Assembly (NCBI GenBank): GCA_030683155.1
Contig: JAUXMV010000045.1
Span: forward strand, 62,001-126,000
Source: Bacteroidales bacterium
GTDB lineage: Bacteria > Bacteroidota > Bacteroidia > Bacteroidales > F082
Length of the DNA stretch: 64,000 bases
Reading direction: 5' to 3'
Part shown: positions 19,553-28,306 of the stretch, piece by piece
How the letters are laid out: each line of letters opens with the position of its first letter
Numbering within the stretch: the first letter of the stretch is position 1
Program-made: the position numbers and the translations under genes
Notes under the pieces: generated by a model
Database searches by the model: none
What the model saw: only the letters and a program-made list of their open reading frames with translations
Told to the model about the DNA's origin: nothing

Positions 19553-20782
19553 ATGAAAATTAAAGTCACTCTTTTGACTCTTGTCTTTTTTACAACGGTT
19601 GTTAACTATGTTTTGCCACAAACTCCTAATTATCAAGAGTTGTCAGGCCGAAATCTTAATGTAATAACAACCTCGGTTCCTTTTTTGATGATTGCTCCCG
19701 ATTCAAGAGCAGGTGCGATGGGTGATGCAGGCGTTTCCTCTGATCCTGATGTTTTTTCGATGCATTGGAATCCGGCAAAATACTCCTTTATAAAGAGTGA
19801 TATGAGTGTTGGTTTATCCTATAGTCCATGGCTCAGAAATCTTGTTCCTGATATGAATCTTGCATATCTTGCTTTTTCAAAAAGAATCAATGATGTTTCG
19901 GCTTTTGCTTCCACACTACGTTTTTTCACATTGGGCGACATTCAGTTTACCGATATTAACGGCGGTGACCAGGGGACTTACAGGCCAAGTGAATGGGCAA
20001 TAGATGCAACATATTCCCGTATGCTCACAGATCACCTTTCAGGTGCAGTAGCAGGGCGTTTTATATACTCTAATCTTACCTTAGGCCAAAATGTCGGAGG
20101 GGCTTCTACTTCTGCGGGCATTTCCGTTGCTGCCGATGTGGCTGTATATTGGGAAAAGGAAGTTGCATGGTTTAGTGATATTGAATCAAGTTTTGCATGG
20201 GGAATCAATGTTTCCAATATTGGAAATAAATTAGGGTATAGCTCTGCAAGTATCAAAAAAGATTTTATCCCAACAAATCTTCGTTTTGGACCAACACTCA
20301 ATCTGGATATTGACGAGTATAACAAAATCTCGTTTTCATTGGATGTAAATAAACTTTTAGTTCCAACACCTCCAATTTATCTTCGCGATTCAATAACAGG
20401 GTTTCCAATCCTTATTCCGGGAACAGACAAATATGAGATTTTAGCTGGAAAAGACAATGACGTTTCTGTAGTGGCCGGAATGTTGCAATCTTTTTATGAC
20501 GCGCCGGATGGATTCGCTGAAGAAATGCGTGAATTGTATTATTCGTTTGGAGTTGAATATTGGTACAACGAAGCTTTTGCTTTGCGCGGCGGAGCATTTT
20601 ATGAAGATAAATCAAAAGGAAATCGTAAGTTTTTTACTTTGGGAGCTGCTTTGCGTTACAATGTTTTTGGACTCGATTTTTCTTATCTGATTCCAATTGA
20701 TTCTCGAAACAATCCGCTTCAAAATACATTGCGCTTTGCATTGACGTTTGACCTCGATGCAGCCTCAAGAGCAAAAAAATAA
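19553..20782 (+). CDS. porV: T9SS outer-membrane protein PorV (LptO)
   Basis: The 409-residue beta-barrel protein of the FadL-like PorV family has an N-terminal signal peptide (to about residue 22). It carries the family segment FLMIAPDSRAGAMGDAG with SMHWNPAKYSF shortly after. PorV shuttles T9SS cargo from the SprA translocon and holds it at the PorU sortase complex. It lies 81 bases after the second porU gene on the same strand, giving a porU-porU2-porV unit. Its length is typical. A bidirectional hairpin follows its stop. Confidence 0.94.
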   Translation: MKIKVTLLTLVFFTTVVNYVLPQTPNYQELSGRNLNVITTSVPFLMIAPDSRAGAMGDAGVSSDPDVFSMHWNPAKYSFIKSDMSVGLSYSPWLRNLVPDMNLAYLAFSKRINDVSAFASTLRFFTLGDIQFTDINGGDQGTYRPSEWAIDATYSRMLTDHLSGAVAGRFIYSNLTLGQNVGGASTSAGISVAADVAVYWEKEVAWFSDIESSFAWGINVSNIGNKLGYSSASIKKDFIPTNLRFGPTLNLDIDEYNKISFSLDVNKLLVPTPPIYLRDSITGFPILIPGTDKYEILAGKDNDVSVVAGMLQSFYDAPDGFAEEMRELYYSFGVEYWYNEAFALRGGAFYEDKSKGNRKFFTLGAALRYNVFGLDFSYLIPIDSRNNPLQNTLRFALTFDLDAASRAKK

Positions 20783-20809
20783 AGTTTCGGAAAAGAAAAC
20801 GATATATAT

Positions 20810-20833
20810 AAAGGAGTCTTTCAGGACTCCTTT
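20810..20833. terminator. Bidirectional terminator between porV and the helicase gene
   Basis: A perfect 9-base-pair stem, AAAGGAGTC (20810-20818) with GACTCCTTT (20825-20833), has a 6-base loop. It is flanked by T-rich sequence on the plus-strand 3' side and by A-rich sequence on the other side, suiting both convergent genes. It overlaps the last codons of the helicase gene. Confidence 0.7.
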
Positions 20834-22272
20834 GTTGTTTCAGGTAACTCCGGTTCAAAAAAAGCATCAATGAAATTCATCAGATAAAGTTTTTCTGTGG
20901 CTCGGGTAACCGCTGTGTAAAGCCATCGAAGATACGCTTTGTCCAATTGTTCTTCTTTGTTGATGCCGGCTTCTAAAAAAACGACTGGCCATTGACCGCC
21001 CTGGGTTTTGTGACAGGTGAGGGCATAGGCAAATTTTACCTGAAGAGCGTTAAAATATGGATTTTTTTTCATCATCGCATAGCGCTTTCTACGTGAAGGT
21101 TCTTCCAGATAATCTTCTTCAATAGTAGAAGTCAACTGCCTGAATATTGGTTCGGGAAGCGCAGGCCCATCTGTCATGATCGTTTCGAGAATTAACTTCA
21201 CTTCAAAAGCTGGATGTTCGGGATAATCAACTAGTTTGACATCTGCATCAGCAAAATTGAAGCCGTACATTTCTTCGAATCGTTTAATCCTTGTGATTTC
21301 CATGATGTCGCCGTTAGCAATAAAACCGCCACCTTCATTGTTTTCAAGCCAATAATAATTGTTTTTAACTGCCATCAGCAAATCGCCTGAAGATATTTCA
21401 CCTTCCATGCCCAAAATGCGTTGCCTTATGGCTTGATTAAACATATTGGCATTTTTGTTCGATCTGCAAACGACCACTGCTTTGGTGAAATCTCTGCTTC
21501 CAAACGCGTCTTGCATCAATTCTTCAAGCTCATAACCATCAACTTTTGTGATGTCACTAAAGTTTCCGAGATTTAGCAAAGGCATATTAGATTCACTTGC
21601 AGCAAGCTTTTCACGCAATCTTGTTGCATTAAATAATATACCTGAATCCAATGCTTGTCTCATAACTTCAGTAAGCTCAAATGTGGCAGCTGTGATGGGG
21701 TAACTTGTTTTTAACATCTGCAGATTAAGTGCAGGGCTGATATCGAGGCCTACAGGGGGAAGCTGAGCATGATCGCCAATCATTAAAATTCTGCAATCTT
21801 CGCCCTCCGACACATATTGAATGAGGTCATCCAGAAGATTTCGTCCACCAAAAAGACCTCCATCTGATGTGGTATCAGCAATCATTGAAGCTTCATCAAC
21901 AACAAAAAGGGTACGTTTTGATTTGTTTTGAGACAACACAATACGATGACTTCCATCAGCTGTTTGTGTTTGCATGTATATCTTACGGTGAATGGTGTGG
22001 GCAATGAAACCACTGTAGGAAGTGAGAACTTTTGCAGCTCTGCCTGTTGGTGCGAGCAATATAAACCGCATTCTCAATAAAGGTAAAACTTTTACTAAAG
22101 CAGAAACAAGGGAGGTTTTTCCTGTGCCGGCATAACCTTTCAAAAGATAAAAAGGATTAGGTTTATCTGATAGCAGAAAAGCGGCAAGATGGTTCATCAC
22201 AGTCTGTTGACCAGCTGTGGGAATATGGCCGAAAGCATTTTCTAACAGCTGGTATAGTTCTTTTCTTTCCAT
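20821..22272 (-). CDS. RecD-like ATP-dependent DNA helicase (superfamily 1)
   Basis: The 483-residue SF1 helicase is of the short RecD/Dda-like type. Walker A is GYAGTGKTS (residues about 44-52), motif II is FVVDEASMIAD, motif III is MIGDHAQLPPVG, and the C-terminal UvrD-type motif is ALTCHKTQGGQWPVV with WLYTAVTRATEKL. It lacks the long N-terminal region of true RecD2. A 5'-3' helicase role in repair or replication restart is the usual expectation. Its ATG shares one base with the tamL stop (TGATG), so its translation is probably coupled to tamL even though the functions seem unrelated. Confidence 0.9.
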   Translation of the reverse strand: MERKELYQLLENAFGHIPTAGQQTVMNHLAAFLLSDKPNPFYLLKGYAGTGKTSLVSALVKVLPLLRMRFILLAPTGRAAKVLTSYSGFIAHTIHRKIYMQTQTADGSHRIVLSQNKSKRTLFVVDEASMIADTTSDGGLFGGRNLLDDLIQYVSEGEDCRILMIGDHAQLPPVGLDISPALNLQMLKTSYPITAATFELTEVMRQALDSGILFNATRLREKLAASESNMPLLNLGNFSDITKVDGYELEELMQDAFGSRDFTKAVVVCRSNKNANMFNQAIRQRILGMEGEISSGDLLMAVKNNYYWLENNEGGGFIANGDIMEITRIKRFEEMYGFNFADADVKLVDYPEHPAFEVKLILETIMTDGPALPEPIFRQLTSTIEEDYLEEPSRRKRYAMMKKNPYFNALQVKFAYALTCHKTQGGQWPVVFLEAGINKEEQLDKAYLRWLYTAVTRATEKLYLMNFIDAFFEPELPETTKES

Positions 22273-24767
22273 CAGAATGGGTATCCTATTCCAAAATTCC
22301 AGACAAAAGTCTTTAGTTTTATATTGTTAAACTGCCATCTTTCTTCAGGAATTTTTGCCGGGTTGTGTAAAGGTACAGCAGCATCAAGTCTGAAAACAAA
22401 AAATGATAAATCAAATCTGAACCCGATTCCTGCATCAACAGCAAAATCTTTATAAAATTTGTCAAGTTTGAAGGCTCCTCCGGGAAGATTTTCTATCTCT
22501 CTGAGGGTCCAAATATTACCTGCATCAACAAACAATGCTCCTTTGAGATAATCATAGATTGGAAAACGATATTCAGCATTAAACTCTAGCTGTATATCAC
22601 CGATTCGCTCAATATTGAGGGTGTCTCTGAATGTGCCGGGACCTAACTGTTTGTATTGCCATCCACGCATTCCATTTGCTCCTCCGGCAAAAAAACTTCT
22701 TTCAAATGGCATCTCTGAAGAATTTCCATAAGGGATAGCTAATCCTACAAAAGTTCTGAATACAAGTCTGTTGTCAAGTGATAATAATCGATAATACCTG
22801 AAATCATGATCAATCCGAAAGAACTGAGCATATCTTATGCCAAGTAATTCTGCGTAATCATTTTTGTATGAATACAAGGAAGTGTTGTTAAACAGTGAAA
22901 GGACATTTCCAGCACTTTCAACATTTAACCGATAGTAAAAAAAGTTATTTAACTTATTAATTTTCTGATTGTTAAATGTAAAACTATAACGTAAGCTTAG
23001 AATAAGATGGTTCGAGTATTGATCTTTGAACCTTTGATTTATAATATTGTCCAGGAATGCTTTAAACTCAGGTGTCGGATCAACTTTTACAGAATTCAGA
23101 CTTATTGGCGTAAAGATATGGTTTACTGTATTGCTGCTCATCCAGTCGTATCCAAAAGAAGTTCTTATAATAAACCGTTGATAATAAACAAGATTTTGCG
23201 AACTGAATCCGATATTGAGATTTGTTCTGGGTTGGTATTCTTTGATAAAATTGGTAAAGGCTATGGGCGAAAGAAAACGGGGAAAATTAATATTTGCGTC
23301 CATCCCTGTTTCTGTAGTATTGAAAATAGTTGATTTTGTTTCACCAACATCCAAATTTACGACCGATATTTTTTGCGCTTCAAAACCTCCATTGAACCTG
23401 ACACGCAAAACTTCGGCGCCTTTGAAGAGATTTCTGTTGGTAAAAACAAGGCTGCCTCTTACTCCTAAATCACCGCTTGAGTTTGTTCCTTCTATTTCAA
23501 AAGAATATGCATTGGCCTTGTTTCGCTGAAGATTTATATTGCAATCAATCCAGTTTTGGAATTCATCGGTGGTATTAATTTGGCTTCCGGTTGTGTCAAA
23601 AGTGATGTTGGAGGCTCTGTAAATTTTCAAATTTGTAAGGCCTTTGTAGGTTTGGCGCAGTTTCGATAAATTGAAAGCTTCATTTTCATAAATCTGAACT
23701 ACCTGACTAAATGTCCCAGGCTTTATCCGCATATCACCATTTGAATAAAAATAGAGCCTGGATTTTTCTTTTTTACTTTCACTTTTTATATCAATAAAAG
23801 TTGTATCAAAGGGTAAAGTGTTTAATGAGAAGGGATTGTGTGTAGGGAAAATACCTACGCGGCGAATAAAATATCTTTGGTGAGGTTTTCCTGCAAAAGT
23901 TGTATCAAACCGAAAGCCCGCTGATTTTCTGTTTTCAATGATAAGGTTGATTTTAATTTTTTTGGCTTGAGTGTTGCTGTCGGCTTCAAATAGAATATAA
24001 TCTTTAGTAAAATAATAATAGCCGTTGTTTTTGAGATGTGTCGTAATTCTATCTCTTTCGTTATCCAAAATATAAGCATTGTAGATGGCATCTTTTTTCA
24101 ATAAAGTCTCTGATTTAATTGCATCTACATAAACTGCAAGGCTTGTGTCTGCTATGTTATATTGTATATCGCTCAATCTGTGAGGCTCCATTGGCTCTAC
24201 ATTATAAATGACCCTTGTTGTTCGATTTTTCCGATTGATGGGTTTATAACTGACCTTGCTGTTAAAATAACCAACATTTTGCAAATATTGTGTCATTTGT
24301 TGTGTTGAGGTGCTGGATTGGTTCTCATCGAAGTAAACAGGCGGATTTCCAACAACATTATGAACCCATTTCCAGACTTTTTTATCAGTTTTATTTTCTG
24401 TTACATAAAAGGTCCATAAGCGGAAACGTGTTCCTAAAAAACTATTGTTTCGTTTTTGTGAAATCAGAATGGATAGATCAGATTTGCTAAAACTGGTCTT
24501 TTCAGCTTTGATCTGCACTTTGTTTTTGTGAAGTAATAATTTGTTTTCTGGAATGTATCGTGTTCCTGAACAGGAAGCTAAAAACAGGCCAAAGAAAAGA
24601 ATGAAATATAACGGCTTTAAGAATTTAAATTTAAGAAAATTGGCTTTGATGATTTTTGTTCTGGTTAAAGTAAAATCAGCCTCAACTATCTTTTTCGCTA
24701 TTCTGCATAAGAAATGAAAGTTTTGGAATATTTTAGATATAAGATTAGTTCTTTTAAAAACCGTCAC
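22272..24767 (-). CDS. tamL: TamL-type BamA/TamA outer-membrane lipoprotein
   Basis: The 831-residue protein belongs to the Omp85 superfamily. It has an N-terminal lipobox (LFLASC, Cys at about residue 66), POTRA-like repeats and a C-terminal barrel with FFAGGANGMRGWQY, the conserved Omp85 region. In Bacteroidota this lipidated TamA homologue (TamL) pairs with TamB in outer-membrane biogenesis. No ATG lies upstream of the lipobox in frame; GTG at 24767 is the only common start, and a TACATTTG element 20 bases upstream supports it. That leaves an unusually long basic extension (about 45 residues) before the hydrophobic core, so the true start is uncertain. Confidence 0.87.
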   Translation of the reverse strand: MTVFKRTNLISKIFQNFHFLCRIAKKIVEADFTLTRTKIIKANFLKFKFLKPLYFILFFGLFLASCSGTRYIPENKLLLHKNKVQIKAEKTSFSKSDLSILISQKRNNSFLGTRFRLWTFYVTENKTDKKVWKWVHNVVGNPPVYFDENQSSTSTQQMTQYLQNVGYFNSKVSYKPINRKNRTTRVIYNVEPMEPHRLSDIQYNIADTSLAVYVDAIKSETLLKKDAIYNAYILDNERDRITTHLKNNGYYYFTKDYILFEADSNTQAKKIKINLIIENRKSAGFRFDTTFAGKPHQRYFIRRVGIFPTHNPFSLNTLPFDTTFIDIKSESKKEKSRLYFYSNGDMRIKPGTFSQVVQIYENEAFNLSKLRQTYKGLTNLKIYRASNITFDTTGSQINTTDEFQNWIDCNINLQRNKANAYSFEIEGTNSSGDLGVRGSLVFTNRNLFKGAEVLRVRFNGGFEAQKISVVNLDVGETKSTIFNTTETGMDANINFPRFLSPIAFTNFIKEYQPRTNLNIGFSSQNLVYYQRFIIRTSFGYDWMSSNTVNHIFTPISLNSVKVDPTPEFKAFLDNIINQRFKDQYSNHLILSLRYSFTFNNQKINKLNNFFYYRLNVESAGNVLSLFNNTSLYSYKNDYAELLGIRYAQFFRIDHDFRYYRLLSLDNRLVFRTFVGLAIPYGNSSEMPFERSFFAGGANGMRGWQYKQLGPGTFRDTLNIERIGDIQLEFNAEYRFPIYDYLKGALFVDAGNIWTLREIENLPGGAFKLDKFYKDFAVDAGIGFRFDLSFFVFRLDAAVPLHNPAKIPEERWQFNNIKLKTFVWNFGIGYPF

Positions 24768-24786
24768 AAGTGAAATTATTAAGTGA

Positions 24787-24794
24787 CAAATGTA
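24787..24794 (-). promoter_or_regulatory. Minus-7 element TACATTTG for tamL
   Basis: TACATTTG on the minus strand fits TAnnTTTG and ends 20 bases before the GTG at 24767, giving a leader of roughly a dozen bases. It helps to justify the GTG start. A minus-33 TTG at proper distance is not evident. Confidence 0.45.
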
Positions 24795-24870
24795 ATATTA
24801 ATCCTTTATTCATTGGATGTTTCAGGCGTAGTTGAGTAAAAATTCGTCTGAGTATTTCCATTCATTGATA

Positions 24871-24899
24871 AAAAAAGGCTGTCTAATGAGACAACCTTT
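24871..24899 (-). terminator. Terminator after the groES gene
   Basis: On the minus strand the arms 24889-24899 and 24874-24884 form an 11-base-pair stem with one G-U pair and a 4-base loop, followed directly by a T run. It lies 20 bases past the groES stop. Confidence 0.75.
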
Positions 24900-24919
24900 A
24901 CATTTTGATTCTGTCAGTT

Positions 24920-25207
24920 TTAAATTTCGTCTGTTGTAACGACTTTTGCAAGTATGTCAGCATAAGGAATGACCAAAAGCTTACGGCCATCAAATTCAAT
25001 TTCTGTTCCTGAATACTTTTTGAATAAAACGGAATCACCCACAAATACTGCAGGATTTTCAATAGTACTTATCGCGATGACTTTCGCTATTTGAGGCTTT
25101 TCTTTTGCTGTATCCGGAATAATTAATCCAGAAGCAGTTCTTTGCTCAGTTTTTTCATTGCTCAAATCGAGAATGACGTTTTCGTTTAATGGTTGTAACT
25201 CTTTCAT
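24920..25207 (-). CDS. GroES-family co-chaperonin, not linked to groEL
   Basis: The 95-residue protein is a complete Cpn10. It has an N-terminal strand with ENVIL, the mobile loop TASGLIIPDTAKEKPQ, a central FVGDSVLFKKYSGTEIEFDG and a C-terminal DILAKV. It would cap a GroEL chamber. The unusual point is its place: it follows a glutaredoxin-like gene by 13 bases and ends in a terminator, with no groEL nearby. It may be a second GroES paralogue or a relocated single copy; the window cannot tell which. Confidence 0.9.
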   Translation of the reverse strand: MKELQPLNENVILDLSNEKTEQRTASGLIIPDTAKEKPQIAKVIAISTIENPAVFVGDSVLFKKYSGTEIEFDGRKLLVIPYADILAKVVTTDEI

Positions 25208-25220
25208 ATAGAATTATATA

Positions 25221-25817
25221 TTAATTATTTGATGACTGAATTCCAAGAAGTAAATTAATTTTGTTTTTGTCGAAGCCAACTATTATCCTGCCTTCAATGT
25301 CCATCTGAGGAACACCTTGTTGTCCACTTTTACGAACCATTTCTTCAACAGCCTGTTGATTTCGTGAAACATCGATATCAGTATAATGAATGTTTACAGA
25401 CTTGAGGTATCTTTTTAAGGTTGAGCACCATGAACAACTTGGTGTTGAGTATACAATAACACGTTTTTGTTTCGGCTGTCCGTCACCCATTGCAGGATGA
25501 AAATATGACTCCTCAAACAAGGAAATATAGTAGATTGGATCATTGCAACCTTTGATAACATTGATGAAGCGATCTCCTTCAAAAACTAAAAGTGAAGGGG
25601 AACTGTTAATGTTGTAAACTGAATGGATATCGCGCACTTTAGTTACATCTGCCGTCATAACATTAACCTTATCAAGCTTTTGTGCGGCTGTTAAAATATT
25701 ATTCAGACTGCATTTACCTGCTTCAGTTTCTGAATTGTACAATAAAATGTAGTTCTTGGAATCTTTTTTAAGACCATCCAACATTTCGGAATGTGAAAGA
25801 ATATTTTGTGTCGCCAT
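25221..25817 (-). CDS. Thioredoxin-fold protein with C-terminal glutaredoxin domain
   Basis: The 198-residue protein combines two thioredoxin-like folds. The N-terminal half (about 1-105) looks like a thioredoxin lacking the CxxC pair. The C-terminal half (about 118-195) is a NrdH/YruB-like glutaredoxin with active-site CSWC in STPSCSWCSTLKRYL and the cis-Pro segment GVPQMDIEGRIIVGFD. A role in cytoplasmic thiol reduction is likely; no signal peptide is seen. It is cotranscribed with the groES gene 13 bases downstream, which hints at a stress-related unit, though that is inference. Confidence 0.8.
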   Translation of the reverse strand: MATQNILSHSEMLDGLKKDSKNYILLYNSETEAGKCSLNNILTAAQKLDKVNVMTADVTKVRDIHSVYNINSSPSLLVFEGDRFINVIKGCNDPIYYISLFEESYFHPAMGDGQPKQKRVIVYSTPSCSWCSTLKRYLKSVNIHYTDIDVSRNQQAVEEMVRKSGQQGVPQMDIEGRIIVGFDKNKINLLLGIQSSNN

Positions 25818-25935
25818 GATTTTTTTTCCAAACGGGAATCAATATGCATGCCAGCAAGCTTCTCTGTCGATGCGACACTAAATTGCATGACAAAATTTCA
25901 GTTTAGATATTTGAAGAAAAAGAGGAACTAAAAGA

Positions 25936-26376
25936 TTAAAAAATGAAAGGAATAAGTCTCCAGCTTTTTTGCATATAAGTTGTGTAATCTGGAAATTGAT
26001 TTCTTAAATTTCGCTCTTCGAAAAAAAGTTTGAACACTAAATTGATTAACAAAACCGACCAGCCAATCATTCTGAAATTTGTGTAAGACTCAACAACCAA
26101 AGGCAACAAAGCCAGTAATTGCGCCAGATACATTGGATGACGGATGTATTGATATATCCCGTTTGTGACAAGCACTCCACCTGCTTTTGGCAAGGGTGCC
26201 AAATTGAAATTACCAATCTGCATCCTAAAAATTGCAATGATGCCTATGAACAGACCAGCAACTTCAACCAAAATTCCAACATTAGAATTTGCGAGCCATG
26301 GTCCTGATGCCAATAAAAAGATGAGCATGCTGAATTGGACAAAAACAAAAAAATATGCCAATGCTTTTAACTTCAT
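25936..26376 (-). CDS. Small membrane isoprenylcysteine/phospholipid-type methyltransferase
   Basis: The ATG at 26376 (MKLKALAYFFVF) gives a 146-residue integral membrane protein with about four hydrophobic segments. It has the ICMT/PEMT-family signature GIYQYIRHPMYLAQLL and a C-terminal FEERNLRNQFPDYTTYMQKSWRLIPFIF, where the Glu pair and the final Arg lie in the SAM-binding region. Upstream in-frame starts are rejected because the sequence there is a structured RNA with a U tract. The substrate of bacterial members is usually unknown (lipids, quinones and small molecules are options). Confidence 0.8.
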   Translation of the reverse strand: MKLKALAYFFVFVQFSMLIFLLASGPWLANSNVGILVEVAGLFIGIIAIFRMQIGNFNLAPLPKAGGVLVTNGIYQYIRHPMYLAQLLALLPLVVESYTNFRMIGWSVLLINLVFKLFFEERNLRNQFPDYTTYMQKSWRLIPFIF

Positions 26377-26389
26377 AGCGTATAATATG

Positions 26390-26465
26390 AAAAAAAAGAA
26401 CTCCCGGTTTGTCGGTCTCCTTACCGACAGAATATGCAAGCAGAGAGGTTTGTACCCGGGAGTTC
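26390..26465 (-). ncRNA. Candidate structured RNA or attenuator upstream of the methyltransferase gene
   Basis: Read on the minus strand, a perfect 10-base-pair outer stem (GAACTCCCGG at 26465-26456 with CCGGGAGTTC at 26407-26398) encloses about 26 mostly unpaired bases and an inner 7-base-pair hairpin (26429-26423 with 26416-26410, loop AAGGAG). The outer stem is followed directly by eight Ts (26397-26390). A TATCTTTG minus-7 element lies just before the outer stem, so the transcript would begin at about its first base. This could be a free-standing small RNA of about 75 nt, or a leader that controls the gene starting 14 bases further on. Size and phylum recall the Flavo-1 RNA class, but I cannot confirm membership. 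Confidence 0.6.
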
Positions 26466-26469
26466 GCTG

Positions 26470-26477
26470 CAAAGATA
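26470..26477 (-). promoter_or_regulatory. Minus-7 element TATCTTTG for the structured RNA
   Basis: TATCTTTG matches TAnnTTTG and ends five bases before the outer stem of the RNA candidate. The expected minus-33 TTG is not clear. Confidence 0.5.
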
Positions 26478-26797
26478 GTTTTTGTATACATTGAAAAAAA
26501 TGTAAATTCATCTTTTTACTTAAAAAGAGTGTATTCAATCGTAATCTATTTCTGATCAACAGTAGTTCTATCGCAGGTAAAAATTGTAAATATTTAACAA
26601 AGAACACTATAGAAGATGATTATTATTTTTCAAATGGTTGGATTGATTTTTAAAAAGAAAATTCTGAGTTATTAATATCAAGGTTTGACAACAATTTTTA
26701 GAATCATATGTTTTTAAGACATGTTTGGTTGATTGCTGGATCTTTTTCAATGGCCTTCCGCCAAATGATAAAAGCATGTTGTCAATGTGTAAATTTG

Positions 26798-26805
26798 TAC
26801 CTTTG
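26798..26805 (+). promoter_or_regulatory. Minus-7 element TACCTTTG upstream of lpdA
   Basis: TACCTTTG matches TAnnTTTG, 33 bases before the lpdA ATG. A TTG at 26779-26781 lies 16 bases upstream, slightly short of the usual spacing. Confidence 0.5.
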
Positions 26806-26838
26806 CATCCTTAATTTCCATTAAAATCTACATTGTTT

Positions 26839-28230
26839 ATGAAATATGACGTAATTGTAATTGGCAGCGGCCCGGGAGGTTATGTTGCTGCTATCAGAGC
26901 TTCACAGCTTGGAAAAAAAGTTGCTGTTGTTGAAAAATCAGAAATAGGTGGTGTATGTCTCAACTGGGGCTGTATTCCTACAAAAGCACTGCTCAAAAGC
27001 GCTCAAGTCTTTAATTATGTAAAACATGCAGCTGATTATGGCATAAACATCGGATCTGAGTCGAGCATTGACTTTGAAGCAGTTGTTAAACGGAGCCGCG
27101 GCGTTGCTGATGGAATGAGTAAGGGCGTGCAGTATCTTTTTAAAAAGAATAAAATCGACTTGATATCAGGTTTTGGAAAACTACAAGCCGGTAAAAAAGT
27201 TGAGGTAACAGATTCAGACTCAAAAAAGACTATTTACGAAGCGGATCACATCATTCTTGCAACAGGTGCTCGTTCACGCGAGTTGCCCAATTTGAAAATG
27301 GATGGAAAGAAAATAATTGGATACCGTGATGCATTGGTTTTGCCAAAATTACCTAAATCTATGGTAGTTGTAGGCTCTGGCGCTATCGGAAGTGAGTTTG
27401 CGTTCTTCTACAATTCTATGGGTGTTGATGTCACTTTGGTTGAGTTTTTACCAAATATTCTCCCTATTGAGGATGAAGAGGTGTCAAAACAACTCGAACG
27501 TTCGTTCAAAAAAGCGAAAATGAAAGTGATGACAAATGCTTCCGTCGAGAAAGTTGACACAACGGGTGAAGTTTGTAAAGTAACAATTAAAACAAAAAAA
27601 GGAGAAGAAGTTGTTGATGCTGAAATCGTACTTTCTGCTGTTGGCATCGCCACAAATCTTGAAGGTTTGGGTCTGGACGAAACCGGTGTAAAACACGATA
27701 AAGGTAAAGTGTTGGTTGATAGTTTCTACCGCACGAATGTTGAAGGTGTTTATGCTATTGGCGACATCGTTCATGGCCCTGCATTGGCGCATACAGCATC
27801 TCATGAAGGCATTACATGCGTTGAAGCATTTTGTGGCCTTAATCCTGATCCGATCGACTACAGCAATATCCCATCCTGCACTTATACTAATCCTGAAGTA
27901 GCTTCTGTTGGAATGACGGAAAAGCAGGCGAAAGATGCCGGATATGAAATTAAGGTCGGCAAATTTCCGTTTTCAGCATCTGGTAAAGCAAGCGCATCCG
28001 GCAGCAAAGATGGTTTTGTTAAAGTAATTTTTGACGCAAAATATGGTGAATGGCTTGGTTGCCATATGATCGGTGACAATGTGACTGAAATGATTGCTGA
28101 GGCAGTTGTTGCGCGTAAACTGGAGACAACCGGACATGAAATAATCAACGCAATTCACCCACATCCAACCATGTCTGAAGCAATAATGGAGGCTGCTGCC
28201 GATGCTTATGGCGAGGTGATACACCTTTAG
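26839..28230 (+). CDS. lpdA: Dihydrolipoyl dehydrogenase
   Basis: The 463-residue flavoenzyme reoxidises dihydrolipoamide of 2-oxoacid dehydrogenase and glycine cleavage complexes, with NAD as acceptor. The FAD-binding GSGPGGYVAA (residues 9-18), the redox disulphide C40/C45 in GGVCLNWGCIPTKALL, the NAD-binding VVGSGAIGSEFA, and the C-terminal His-Glu pair in HPHPTMSEAIMEAA are all present. The ATG at 26839 is used rather than a TTG six bases upstream. It is a single gene with no E1/E2 genes next to it, so it probably serves several complexes. Confidence 0.95.
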   Translation: MKYDVIVIGSGPGGYVAAIRASQLGKKVAVVEKSEIGGVCLNWGCIPTKALLKSAQVFNYVKHAADYGINIGSESSIDFEAVVKRSRGVADGMSKGVQYLFKKNKIDLISGFGKLQAGKKVEVTDSDSKKTIYEADHIILATGARSRELPNLKMDGKKIIGYRDALVLPKLPKSMVVVGSGAIGSEFAFFYNSMGVDVTLVEFLPNILPIEDEEVSKQLERSFKKAKMKVMTNASVEKVDTTGEVCKVTIKTKKGEEVVDAEIVLSAVGIATNLEGLGLDETGVKHDKGKVLVDSFYRTNVEGVYAIGDIVHGPALAHTASHEGITCVEAFCGLNPDPIDYSNIPSCTYTNPEVASVGMTEKQAKDAGYEIKVGKFPFSASGKASASGSKDGFVKVIFDAKYGEWLGCHMIGDNVTEMIAEAVVARKLETTGHEIINAIHPHPTMSEAIMEAAADAYGEVIHL

Positions 28231-28306
28231 AGTACCTTTTTAAGTAGGAATAATGACACTGTTAGTCTGGATTGAACTAATCTGAATTTTTTTAAAAGCA
28301 TCTGCA

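Noticed and set aside
26377-26607. Upstream 77-residue extension of the methyltransferase
   Set aside because: It would translate through a perfect RNA stem and U tract and a promoter element; the ATG at 26376 begins a normal membrane helix.
26833-26838. TTG as start of lpdA
   Set aside because: An ATG six bases downstream starts the family-typical MKYDVIVIGSGPGGY and needs no alternative codon.
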